A stretch of 64,000 bases of DNA from Vulgatibacter incomptus_A (GTDB taxonomy: Bacteria > Myxococcota > Myxococcia > Myxococcales > Vulgatibacteraceae): NCBI GenBank assembly GCA_040391605.1, contig JBEBXK010000013.1, positions 1 through 64,000 of the forward strand, given 5' to 3'. Of the stretch, positions 44,251-51,846 are shown piece after piece. The notes under the pieces were generated by a model. It was not told the origin of the DNA. It was given only the letters and a program-made list of their open reading frames with translations, and made no database searches. Numbering within the stretch: the first letter of the stretch is position 1; the number at the start of each line of letters is the position of its first letter. Position numbers and translations under genes: made by a program.

Positions 44251-46101
44251 ATGTCGTCTGAACCCACGATCGGGATCGATCTAGGGACCACCAACTCGGT
44301 CGTCGCGTCCGTGGTGGATGGCGTTCCCACGGTGATCCCGTCCCGCAACGGCCAGCGGATCACGCCCTCGGTCGTCGCCATCGCAAACAACGGCAAACAG
44401 CTCGTGGGCGCGATCGCCAAGCGCCAGGGGATCATCAACCCCGAAGAGACGATCTACGCGATCAAACGGCTGATCGGCAGGAAGTTCAGCTCGGCGGTGG
44501 TGCAGCAGGCGAAGGAGGACTTCCCCTACAAGGTGGAGTGCGGGCTTCATGACGACGTCCGGGTGAGCCTGGGTGGGGTGGCCCTCTCGATCCCCGAGAT
44601 CTCCGCGATGGTCCTGGCCGAACTCAAGGCCGACGCCGAGGCTTACTTCGGGCGGCCGGTGAGCAAGGCGGTGATCACGGTCCCCGCCTATTTCAACGAC
44701 GGCCAGCGGCAGGCAACGCGCGACGCCGGCGTGATCGCCGGACTCGAGGTGATGCGGATCATCAACGAGCCGACGGCGGCGGCGCTGGCCTACGGCCACG
44801 GCAGGACGATCACGGGGAAGCTCGCCGTCTTCGATCTGGGTGGCGGCACCTTCGACATCTCGGTGCTCCAGCTCAAGAAGGGGGTCTACGAGGTGTTGGC
44901 CACTTCGGGAGATACCTTCCTGGGCGGAGAGGACTTCGACGCTCGGGTGATCGAGTGGCTGGTCTTCGGCTTCGCCAGGGAGTTCTCGACGGATCTGCGC
45001 AAGGAGAAGATGGCGCTGCAACGCCTGCGCGACGCCGCCGAGAAGGCGAAGTGCGAGCTCTCGTCCACGACGAAGACCCGGATCGATCTGCCCTTCCTCT
45101 ACACGCTGCCCACCGGCGGCGCTGCGCTCCACCTCCAGCGTGAGCTGGGGCGGGAGAAGCTGGAGGAGCTCACCGGCGATCTGGTGGAGCGGACGATCCG
45201 CACCACCGCCTCGGTGCTGGCGGACGCGAAGCTCTCCCCCCGGGAGATCGCGGAGGTCGTCCTGGTGGGAGGGCAGACCCGGATGCTCGCGGTCCAGGAC
45301 GCGGTGCGAAATTACTTCGGCAGGGAGCCCTCCAAGGGCGTCCACGTCGACGAGGTGGTGGCGTTGGGCGCGGCGATCCAGGCGGACTCGCTCTCGTCCG
45401 GCCAGTCGGATGTCCTGCTGCTGGACGTCACGCCCCAGTCGTTGGGGATCATGGTGGCCGGTGGATACGCCAACGTGATCATCCCCAGGAATACGACCAT
45501 CCCCACAGCGGCATCCCATCGCTTCACCACGGGGCGCGACAATCAGGAGAGGGCGCGCATCCTGGTGCTGCAGGGGGACGAGGGCGAGGCCGCGAAGAAC
45601 GAGGTGCTGGGGGAGTTCGTCCTCACGGGCCTGCGCGCGGCGCCGCGAGGGCAGGTCGAGATCGACGTGCACTTCGAGATCTCGGCGGACGGGATCGTCT
45701 GGGTCTCGGCGGAGGACATCGAGACGGGTCTGCAGCAATCGCTGCAGGTGGAGCCCTCCGGCGGCCTCACCCGGGAAGAGCTCGAGGAGATCGCCGCTCG
45801 GAGCGCCGGGGAGCTCTTGACCCCAGGCGTGGATCACCAGCTCCCCGCGAAGACCGAGAAGCTCGCGGAGCTCTTGTGCGAGGCAGACTCACTCTTCCCC
45901 GCGGTGCGTCCCCTCATCCTGGGGACGACCTTCGGGCAGGATGCCCTGGCGAAGGTGGAGCGGACGCTCCAGCGCGCCCGTGACGCGATGGATGGCCGGG
46001 ACGGCGCGGCGATCGAGGCGAGCGGCAACGAACTCGAGCGGACGGTGGCCCTCTTCAAGGGGATCCAGCAGCGGTCCGATGAAGCATCGGGGCTCGGATG
46101 A
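44251..46101 (+). CDS. Hsp70 (DnaK) paralogue
   Basis: 616 residues. Hsp70 signatures: IGIDLGTTNSVVA (residues 7-19), VFDLGGGTFDISVL, and VVLVGGQTRMLAVQ. The nucleotide-binding domain is complete, with NEPTAAALAYG. The substrate domain is present (LLLDVTPQSLGIMVAGGYANVIIPRNTTIP), but the C-terminal lid is short and the EEVD-like acidic end of canonical DnaK is absent. It starts two bases after the J-domain gene's TGA and its own stop overlaps the next ATG, so the three genes are tightly coupled. No grpE or hrcA is nearby, which argues for a specialised Hsp70 rather than the main DnaK. Confidence 0.9.
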   Translation: MSSEPTIGIDLGTTNSVVASVVDGVPTVIPSRNGQRITPSVVAIANNGKQLVGAIAKRQGIINPEETIYAIKRLIGRKFSSAVVQQAKEDFPYKVECGLHDDVRVSLGGVALSIPEISAMVLAELKADAEAYFGRPVSKAVITVPAYFNDGQRQATRDAGVIAGLEVMRIINEPTAAALAYGHGRTITGKLAVFDLGGGTFDISVLQLKKGVYEVLATSGDTFLGGEDFDARVIEWLVFGFAREFSTDLRKEKMALQRLRDAAEKAKCELSSTTKTRIDLPFLYTLPTGGAALHLQRELGREKLEELTGDLVERTIRTTASVLADAKLSPREIAEVVLVGGQTRMLAVQDAVRNYFGREPSKGVHVDEVVALGAAIQADSLSSGQSDVLLLDVTPQSLGIMVAGGYANVIIPRNTTIPTAASHRFTTGRDNQERARILVLQGDEGEAAKNEVLGEFVLTGLRAAPRGQVEIDVHFEISADGIVWVSAEDIETGLQQSLQVEPSGGLTREELEEIAARSAGELLTPGVDHQLPAKTEKLAELLCEADSLFPAVRPLILGTTFGQDALAKVERTLQRARDAMDGRDGAAIEASGNELERTVALFKGIQQRSDEASGLG

Positions 46102-46805
46102 TGCTTGACCCACGGTTGAATCGGCTCATACAGACTGGGCTGCGTCATTACGCGGAAGGTGATGTCTCCCACGCCGCGAGCTGTTGGCGCCAGGTTCTAG
46201 GTGTAGAACCCGAACACCCACAGGCGCAGGCGTACCTCCGGCTCCTGGCGGGAGGCGTGAGGCTGCCAGCTCCCCAGGGAGACTTCGAGGAGCCCGACGC
46301 TACCGAGGTGACGATCTCGATCGAGGCGGGGGTCAGCGATGGACTCGACCTCCTCGAGTCTTCGAACGTACCCTCGACGATCATGGTCCCCACCATCGAG
46401 CCCCAGATCTCGAAGGGACCGCCGCGCTCGGAGCCGGATACCTTGATGGAGGGGGCGCGGGAGCTCTTCGGGCTGGGCGATTTCTCGGGCTCTCTGCGCC
46501 TGGTGCAGCAGGCCTTGACGCTGGATCCCTTCCACGCAGAGGCCAGCAACTATCTCGAGCGCAACCGCGAGACCCTCATCCAGATGTACGAGTCGAAGAT
46601 CGGATCGCTGAAGACCCGCCCCCGGGTCATCCTGCGCCCCGACGAGATCGTCTGGCTCAACCTCGATCATCGCGCCGGCTTCGTGATGGCGCAGCTCGAC
46701 GGAACGATCTCGGTGGAGGATGTCTACGCCCTGACCGGCCTCAGCCGCCTCGACACCGCGCGGATTCTCGCAGAGCTCGTCGAGCAGGGCGTGATCGCGA
46801 CCTGA
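46098..46805 (+). CDS. TPR protein with C-terminal helical domain, partner of the DnaK paralogue
   Basis: 235 residues, ATG overlapping the DnaK stop. TPR-like helices at the start (LNRLIQTGLRHYAEGDVSHAASCWRQVLGVEPEHPQAQAYL) and in the middle (ARELFGLGDFSGSLRLVQQALTLDPFHAEASNYL) flank a Glu/Ser-rich linker. The last 60 residues (RPDEIVWLNLDHRAGFVMAQLDGTISVEDVYALTGLSRLDTARILAELVEQGVIA) form a small domain seen at the end of many myxobacterial proteins. It resembles the N-terminal domain of the operon's first gene: both read L.GL.....A..L...L...G.(I/L)A. Confidence 0.75.
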   Translation: MMLDPRLNRLIQTGLRHYAEGDVSHAASCWRQVLGVEPEHPQAQAYLRLLAGGVRLPAPQGDFEEPDATEVTISIEAGVSDGLDLLESSNVPSTIMVPTIEPQISKGPPRSEPDTLMEGARELFGLGDFSGSLRLVQQALTLDPFHAEASNYLERNRETLIQMYESKIGSLKTRPRVILRPDEIVWLNLDHRAGFVMAQLDGTISVEDVYALTGLSRLDTARILAELVEQGVIAT

Positions 46806-46985
46806 GGAGCGGCTCCCTGCTCGAGGCTCGCGCGAGGGGCTCCGATGGGCGTTCGCTCGACTCCAGCTCTCAGTGTCGTGATCGTTCACAAACATTCGAC
46901 GCCTGTGAAGAAATCGCCCTCGCTCACCTGGGGCAGTTCTCTCACGCGCGCTTTCCGCTACGGCTCTCTCTGAGCTCGCGAACTT

Positions 46986-48107
46986 TCACTCTGTCGGAGC
47001 GAGGGGATCCTCGGGGGATGGCTCACTGGGCCGAAGGCTGTCGCGCTCGACGGCGGCCTGCCGCTGGACGAAGTCGACGAGGCGGGCCAGATAGCTGTGG
47101 AGCGGGGGGCATTGGATGCCGCTGCCGTCGAGGAGGTCTAGCGTGTTACGGCAGTTGTAGATCACGAGGCGATCGAGGTGATCGAAGGTCGCGCGCTCTT
47201 TGCCGATCAGGCGCTCGAGCATGGGGAGGCGTAGCAGCGCAGCGGAGGCCTTGGCGGGGAGGCTGAGGCGCAGCGGCTTGCGTCCGGCCATCTCGGCGAT
47301 CTGCTCGTAGACCTTGCGGGCGGACATCGGGTTGGGATCGACGAGGTGAAAGGTCTTGCCCACCGCGGCGGGATTCCGGGAGAGCTCGAGGATCGCCTCG
47401 GCGACGAAGTTGCTGGGCACCACGTTCAGCGGGAAGGAGCCGTCGCCGGGAAGGGGCAGGGGTACGCGCAGCGGCGAGGTCACGAGCTGGAAGGCGAGGT
47501 AGTAGGGGCCGCCTCGACGGTCGACCTCGCCGGTGCGTGAGTCGCCGATCATGGTGGATGGCCGAAAGACGGTGATAGGCAGATCGGCCATCGCCTTGCG
47601 AACCAGGACCTCCGCGCGGAACTTGGTCTCCTCGTAGGCGTTGCTGAAGCGCTGCCCCTCCTCGAGCTCGTCCTCGTCGATGACCCCCTGGCGATCGCCG
47701 GCGACCTGCACGGTGGAGACGTGGCAGAGGCGCACGAGGTTGGGCGCGTCTCGGGCCAGATCGAGGACGTTGACTGTGCCTTCGACGTTGACCCGATCCA
47801 TGGCGCGTCGATCGCTGCGGGGATGGCTGAGCGCGGCCAGGTGGTGGATGCGGCTGACGTCGGCCGCCAGGCGCCTGTACTCCTCGCCCGAGAGGCCCAG
47901 GTGCATGTCGACGAGATCTCCCTCGAGGAGACGCACCCGATTGGCTCGGGCGGGGGCGAGGGAGAAGAGGTCCTTCTTCGCGTCCTGGAGGTGGCGCCGC
48001 TGGACCAGCACCGCGACCCGGGCCTTCCGATCGACGTCGAGCAGCCGCGACAGCAGCCGCTTGCCGAGGAAGCCTGGATAGCCTGTGAGAAAGTGCAGAT
48101 TCGCCAT
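46986..48107 (-). CDS. NAD-dependent epimerase / acyl-reductase-like SDR protein
   Basis: 373 residues, extended short-chain dehydrogenase family. TGYPGFLGKRL is the NAD(P) loop at the N-terminus, ISRIHHLAAL-type strand 4, and SNAYEETKFRAE the catalytic YxxxK. The length and the long C-terminal part (TSPLRVPLPLPGDGSFPLNVVPSNFVAEAI) recall thioester/fatty acyl-CoA reductase domains more than sugar epimerases, but the substrate is not clear. Start chosen at MANLHFLTGY; an upstream open stretch lacks the family sequence. Flanked by a TPR gene (convergent) and coaE (same strand). Confidence 0.8.
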   Translation of the reverse strand: MANLHFLTGYPGFLGKRLLSRLLDVDRKARVAVLVQRRHLQDAKKDLFSLAPARANRVRLLEGDLVDMHLGLSGEEYRRLAADVSRIHHLAALSHPRSDRRAMDRVNVEGTVNVLDLARDAPNLVRLCHVSTVQVAGDRQGVIDEDELEEGQRFSNAYEETKFRAEVLVRKAMADLPITVFRPSTMIGDSRTGEVDRRGGPYYLAFQLVTSPLRVPLPLPGDGSFPLNVVPSNFVAEAILELSRNPAAVGKTFHLVDPNPMSARKVYEQIAEMAGRKPLRLSLPAKASAALLRLPMLERLIGKERATFDHLDRLVIYNCRNTLDLLDGSGIQCPPLHSYLARLVDFVQRQAAVERDSLRPSEPSPEDPLAPTE

Positions 48108-48398
48108 CGTCGTTCTCAGCCCCTTATCGTTCCCAAACCATCGAAGCGAGGCGGCTTCTTCCGCGGGAGCCGACCTACCTCGTGACGGCGGCGGCGCTGA
48201 CCGCCGCATTTTTCGACCTCTCCTCAGTAGCGCATCGATCGGTCGGCGGAGCCGGACGTCGCCGCTGCACCCGGCATGCTTCCGCCGATGGCTGGGCGCC
48301 GATAGGAAGCGGCGCTCGACCTATCCCCGTAGCGTAGCGCGCCAGACGAACGGTCTGCGCTTTCATCCTCCCGTGTATCGCCTGCGGCCGGGCGCGGA
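48108..48398. other. Interval between the SDR gene and coaE, with a plus-strand hairpin
   Basis: Nearly 300 bases without a gene. A 7-bp stem GCGGCGG / CCGCCGC (48188-48207) with six-base loop is followed by a T-run (48209-48213), a terminator shape on the plus strand, though no plus-strand gene ends here. Two copies of a GCGGCGCTCGACCT word (near 48312 and 48405) form a direct repeat, the second reaching into the 3' end of coaE. Confidence 0.35.
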
Positions 48399-48992
48399 TC
48401 AAAAGCGGCGCTCGACCTCCTTCCATACCTCGTCGACCTGGCGCTCGAGCGCCTCGAGGTCGCTGGAGTTATCGATGACGAACGTGGCCCTGGCGATCTT
48501 CTTCTCCAGGGGGAGTTGGGCCTCCAGCCTCGCCCTGGCCTCGGACTCCGTCAGGCCGTCGCGGGCCATCAGCCGCTCGAGCTGCAGGTGGAGCGGGGCG
48601 GAGACGACGATCAGCGCGTCGAGATCGGCGTCCAGGCCCTTCTCGACGATCAGGGGAGCCTCGTAGACGGCCCTGGGCACCTCCTGCGCCTCCAGGGCGG
48701 CGAAGCGCCGGCTCACCTCGGCCCGAATGCGCGGATGGACGATCGACTCCAGGGCGAGGCGCTCCTCTCGGTCGGCGAAGACCACGGCGCCGAGGGCCTT
48801 GCGATCGAGGCGCCCGTCGCGGACCACCGCCGGCCAGCGGATCGCGATGGCGGCGAGGGCGGGCGCTCCGGGCTCGACCACGTCCCGGGCGACCTGGTCT
48901 GCGTCGATGATGGCGACACCCCGGGCCGTGAGCAGCCTCGCGACGAGGCTCTTGCCGGATGCGATGCCGCCAGTGAGGCCGATCTTCTTCAA
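48399..48992 (-). CDS. coaE: Dephospho-CoA kinase
   Basis: Last step of coenzyme A synthesis: phosphorylates the 3'-hydroxyl of dephospho-CoA. 197 residues. P-loop GLTGGIASGKS (residues 5-15), DADQVARDVVEPG, and YEAPLIVEKGLDADLD, the standard CoaE blocks. TTG start with GGGGAG upstream. Adjacent to engB, divergent, in a housekeeping stretch. Confidence 0.93.
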   Translation of the reverse strand: MKKIGLTGGIASGKSLVARLLTARGVAIIDADQVARDVVEPGAPALAAIAIRWPAVVRDGRLDRKALGAVVFADREERLALESIVHPRIRAEVSRRFAALEAQEVPRAVYEAPLIVEKGLDADLDALIVVSAPLHLQLERLMARDGLTESEARARLEAQLPLEKKIARATFVIDNSSDLEALERQVDEVWKEVERRF

Positions 48993-49226
48993 GGCACTCC
49001 CCGGAATTGCGGGCTTGTCGGACCGCGCAAGCGGCAGCCAGCGCCGCGAGGCTCGGAGAGGCCAAGATACATGGCGAGGAGCCGATGTGGGAACCTGCTG
49101 CGAAGTCCCATGGACTCGGCGGCCCGTCCCTCGAGGGCGGCGTGGGAATCATCGAGATCTCCCGGGCCGGGGCCGCGGACGCGAGCTTGCCCGGCCCGTT
49201 CGCTTCGTGATAGCCGCAGCGCACCT

Positions 49227-49838
49227 ATGAAGATCATCGGAGCGGATTTCCTGAAGAGCGCGGTGGAGCCGCCGGATTGGCCGGCCGACGACCGCCCCGA
49301 GATCGCGTTCGTGGGCCGGTCGAACGTCGGCAAGTCGTCGATGTTGAACCGTCTGTCTGGGCGCAAGGCCCTGGCCCGGGTCTCGAACACGCCGGGCCGC
49401 ACCAGGCTGCTGAACTTCTTCGACGTGACGGTGGAGCTCGGGGCCTCCCGCTCGATCGTGCGGATCTGCGATCTGCCGGGCTACGGCTTCGCCAAGGTCT
49501 CCAAGACCGAGCGCGCGCAATGGGTCGGGATGATCGAGACCTACCTGATCCAGCGCGACTCGCTGCGAGCCGTCGTGGTGATCATCGACGTGCGGGTGGG
49601 GCCGACCGACGACGACCTGGAGATGATCCACTGGCTGGAGGAGAAGGGCCGGCGGCCGATCGTGGTGGCGACGAAGCTCGACAAGCTCCCCAAGGCGAAG
49701 CGCGCCGGACGCCTGCGGCAGATCGAGGTCCAGCTCCAGCTCCCGCCCCGATCGCTCCTGGGCTTCTCCTCGGAAGAAGGGATCGGCCGCGAGGCCCTCT
49801 GGGCCGAGATTCTCACCATCGCCTACGGCGACTCGTAG
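49227..49838 (+). CDS. engB: Ribosome-biogenesis GTPase EngB (YsxC/YihA)
   Basis: GTPase needed for large-subunit assembly. 203 residues. G1 GRSNVGKSS (residues 30-38), G2 NTPGRTRLLNFF, G3 DLPGYGFAKV, G4 TKLDKL and G5-like FSSEEGIG; the GRT after the G2 Pro-Gly is characteristic. Start at MKIIGADFLKSA agrees with the family. No strong ribosome-binding site is visible upstream. It converges with the small membrane-protein set. Confidence 0.93.
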   Translation: MKIIGADFLKSAVEPPDWPADDRPEIAFVGRSNVGKSSMLNRLSGRKALARVSNTPGRTRLLNFFDVTVELGASRSIVRICDLPGYGFAKVSKTERAQWVGMIETYLIQRDSLRAVVVIIDVRVGPTDDDLEMIHWLEEKGRRPIVVATKLDKLPKAKRAGRLRQIEVQLQLPPRSLLGFSSEEGIGREALWAEILTIAYGDS

Positions 49839-49892
49839 CTGGCTGGTGTCGAACCTCCCGCCGCAGCAGGGACTGCGTTTGGAAGCAGTCGT

Positions 49893-50231
49893 CTAATCGA
49901 AGTAATCGGGAGGGGGGGCCTCGGCGCCGCTGGCGACCTGGGAGAGGATGGTCTGGACCGCGGGGATCGCCATGGCGCGGAGGCCGAGGCGGAATATCCC
50001 GGCGGTGAGTGGGGTGAAGATGCCGCCGCCCATCACGTAGCCGACGCCTGCCGCTATGGCGAGGGTGCGGTAGGGGTGCTCGCGCATCTCCCGGCCGATG
50101 TCGAGCTTGCCGTAGATCTCCGAGGCGACCTGCCCGACGTCGGACGCGATCTCCTGCACGCTGCGCTGTCGCTGCTCGCCCATGGGAGGTTCCTCTCGCT
50201 TGCCGCCGAAGCCGTCGTAGGTCGTCTCCAT
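49893..50231 (-). CDS. Small membrane-associated protein, third of a YqjD-like set
   Basis: 112 residues. A polar, helical N-terminus (RQRSVQEIASDVGQVASEIYGKLDIGREMREHPYRT) is followed by a hydrophobic/glycine-rich membrane segment (LAIAAGVGYVMGGGIFTPLTAGIFRLGLRAMAIPAV). The HPYRTL turn before the helix is typical of DUF883/YqjD-like and related envelope stress proteins. Two bases separate it from the gene before it. The order helix then glycine-zipper membrane segment recurs in all three genes. Confidence 0.72.
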   Translation of the reverse strand: METTYDGFGGKREEPPMGEQRQRSVQEIASDVGQVASEIYGKLDIGREMREHPYRTLAIAAGVGYVMGGGIFTPLTAGIFRLGLRAMAIPAVQTILSQVASGAEAPPPDYFD

Positions 50232-50233
50232 CG

Positions 50234-50497
50234 CTAGCGGCTGGCCTTGCTGGCGATCTTGCCGACCACGTATCCCAAGGCCACCGCGCCGACGAGGGCC
50301 GCGCCGGGCCTCTCACGGATGAAGGTGGTGAGCCGATCGTTCAAGTCCTCGAAGAGCATGCGCGCCTGCTCCACCTGGGCGCCGGCCTCCTGCGCGAACT
50401 GCTGGACCCGCTGCCGCGGATCGGCGCCGTCACCGCCGTAGGCTGGTCCGCCGTCTGCCCTGGAGGTCCCACCGGGTCCGCCCGATCCCTGACTCAT
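50234..50497 (-). CDS. YqjD/ElaB-like membrane-anchored protein
   Basis: 87 residues. After a Gly-rich start, an amphipathic helix (RQRVQQFAQEAGAQVEQARMLFEDLNDRLTTFIRERPGAALV) leads into GAVALGYVVGKIASK, the DUF883 pattern in which RE(R/N)PGA precedes a Gly-zipper membrane helix. E. coli YqjD of this family binds ribosomes at the inner membrane in stationary phase. ATGA overlap with the following-coordinate gene on the same strand shows cotranscription. Confidence 0.78.
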   Translation of the reverse strand: MSQGSGGPGGTSRADGGPAYGGDGADPRQRVQQFAQEAGAQVEQARMLFEDLNDRLTTFIRERPGAALVGAVALGYVVGKIASKASR

Positions 50498-50727
50498 CTC
50501 TCGTCCTTTCGTGGCGAACTCAGCCGCCCAACCAAGAAGCCCACTGCCAAGCCGCCCAGCACCGCGGGGAGTGGCCGCCGGCGCACCCAGGTTCTCCAGT
50601 CGACCTTGTCAGCCACTCTGTCGCTGATCGCGACGATCGAGTTCGCCAGATCGAGGCGGGCCGTCTCGATGTCCGAGCGGAGCCGCTGTTCCTCGAGGAG
50701 GACGCTGCTGAAATCCGGATCACCCAT
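50494..50727 (-). CDS. Small membrane protein, first of a YqjD-like set (DUF3618-like)
   Basis: 77 residues. EEQRLRSDIETARLDLANSIVAISDRVADKVDWRTWVRRRPLPAV resembles the DUF3618 motif (a helix beginning with IE..R..L...V..L), followed by a membrane segment LGGLAVGFLVGRL. Start chosen at MGDPDFSS, since longer frames upstream are Arg/Ser-rich without pattern. First gene of the three-gene set. Confidence 0.7.
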   Translation of the reverse strand: MGDPDFSSVLLEEQRLRSDIETARLDLANSIVAISDRVADKVDWRTWVRRRPLPAVLGGLAVGFLVGRLSSPRKDER

Positions 50728-51042
50728 GTCTGTCCTTGCCGCTCTGACGCTTGGAGACCGAGAAGGTAACGCACTCTCCCTCTGGTGCAAACCAGCCCGA
50801 AGGGGGCGTCGCTCGTCGAGCGCCTGCGCAGGACGCACGCCGGGGACGGTCTCGCTCGCAAGCCCTGCGGGAGGGCTCCTGCCGCTTGGGCTACCGGCTC
50901 GGCGCGTCAGCGCCTGGGACGTTTCGCCTCGCGGGGAAAAGGCGGTGTCGTGCCGCCTCTTGAGACGCGAAGCTCCCCGGCGCGCAACGGCGGCCACGCA
51001 CGCCCTTCGAAGCCCTTGTGCTCCTCGCGACGAGCTCCGGTT
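50728..51042. other. Non-coding interval between the YqjD-like set and the EEP gene
   Basis: About 315 bases. It must hold the promoter of the three small genes, but no -35/-10 pair stands out. Several open frames cross it, none with a ribosome-binding site or a recognisable motif. Confidence 0.4.
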
Positions 51043-51846
51043 TCAGGGCACGGCGAGGACGCCGTGCTCGGCGCGCCGGGGCAGGCTGATCACCTCGGAG
51101 CGTAGCCGCAGCCTGGCCACCAGCGGGAGGTGATCGCTGGTCCGGCGGGCGAGGTGGGTGCGGTGGATCCGCGAGGAGAGCACCTCCCACGCCCCGTCGA
51201 CGTAGATCCGATCGAGGCGGAAGTAGGGGAAGCGGGCAGGGTAGCTCCGCTCGCGGGCGCCTGCCGCCACGGCGGCATCGGTGAGGCTCTTTTTTACCAT
51301 GCGTGCGATGGGACCCGGGAACCAGAAGTTGAAGTCGCCCATGATCACGAGGGGCCAGGAGACGGCGACGTCGCGGACGATGTCGGCGCCCAGGAGCATG
51401 CCGGCCTGGGCCTTCTGTTCGGAGCGGGAGAGGCCGAGGTGAACGGCGAAGATGTGGACGGGATGGGTGCCCAGGCGCAGATCTGCCCGGACACAGCCGC
51501 GGGGCTCGCGGCGCCTCACGGAGAGATCGTAGCTGCGGCTGCCCTCCACCGGGAGGCGGGTGACGATGGCGTTGCCGTAGGCCCGATCGCCGCGGAGGAT
51601 GGTGGGCTGGTAGATCACGGTGCAGCCCAGCAGCTCGCCGAGCTCGGCGGCGTAGTCGCCTGCGGGCCTGCGGCCGGAGACGTCACCCACCTCCTGGAGG
51701 GCGACGGCGTCGGCGTCGAGCTCCCGGATCACGTCGGCGGTGCGGCTCAGATCGAAGCGGCCGTCGTTGCCGACGCCGCCGTGGATGTTGTAGGTCGCCA
51801 CCGTCAGCTCGCGCGGTGGGGATCTCGGGCTATGAATGATCTCCAT
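51043..51846 (-). CDS. Endonuclease/exonuclease/phosphatase (EEP) family protein
   Basis: 267 residues. Metal-dependent phosphodiesterase fold: ATYNIHGGVG (metal Asn), VALQEVGDVSGRRP (metal Glu), HLGLSRSEQKAQA (His), IMGDFNFWF (catalytic Asp-x-Asn) and TSDHLPLVARLRL at the end (SDH). All active-site residues are in place. No signal peptide, so probably cytoplasmic. The start lies 17 bases inside the preceding gene, an overlap that implies coupling. Substrate (nucleic acid, phosphoinositide, sphingomyelin-type lipid) cannot be told. Confidence 0.85.
   Translation of the reverse strand: MEIIHSPRSPPRELTVATYNIHGGVGNDGRFDLSRTADVIRELDADAVALQEVGDVSGRRPAGDYAAELGELLGCTVIYQPTILRGDRAYGNAIVTRLPVEGSRSYDLSVRRREPRGCVRADLRLGTHPVHIFAVHLGLSRSEQKAQAGMLLGADIVRDVAVSWPLVIMGDFNFWFPGPIARMVKKSLTDAAVAAGARERSYPARFPYFRLDRIYVDGAWEVLSSRIHRTHLARRTSDHLPLVARLRLRSEVISLPRRAEHGVLAVP

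Noticed and set aside
46870..46905. TTCACA ... TGTGAA considered as a CRP/FNR-type operator.
   Set aside because: The half-sites are in the reverse order and 13 bases apart, and the spot lies between the ends of two convergent genes.
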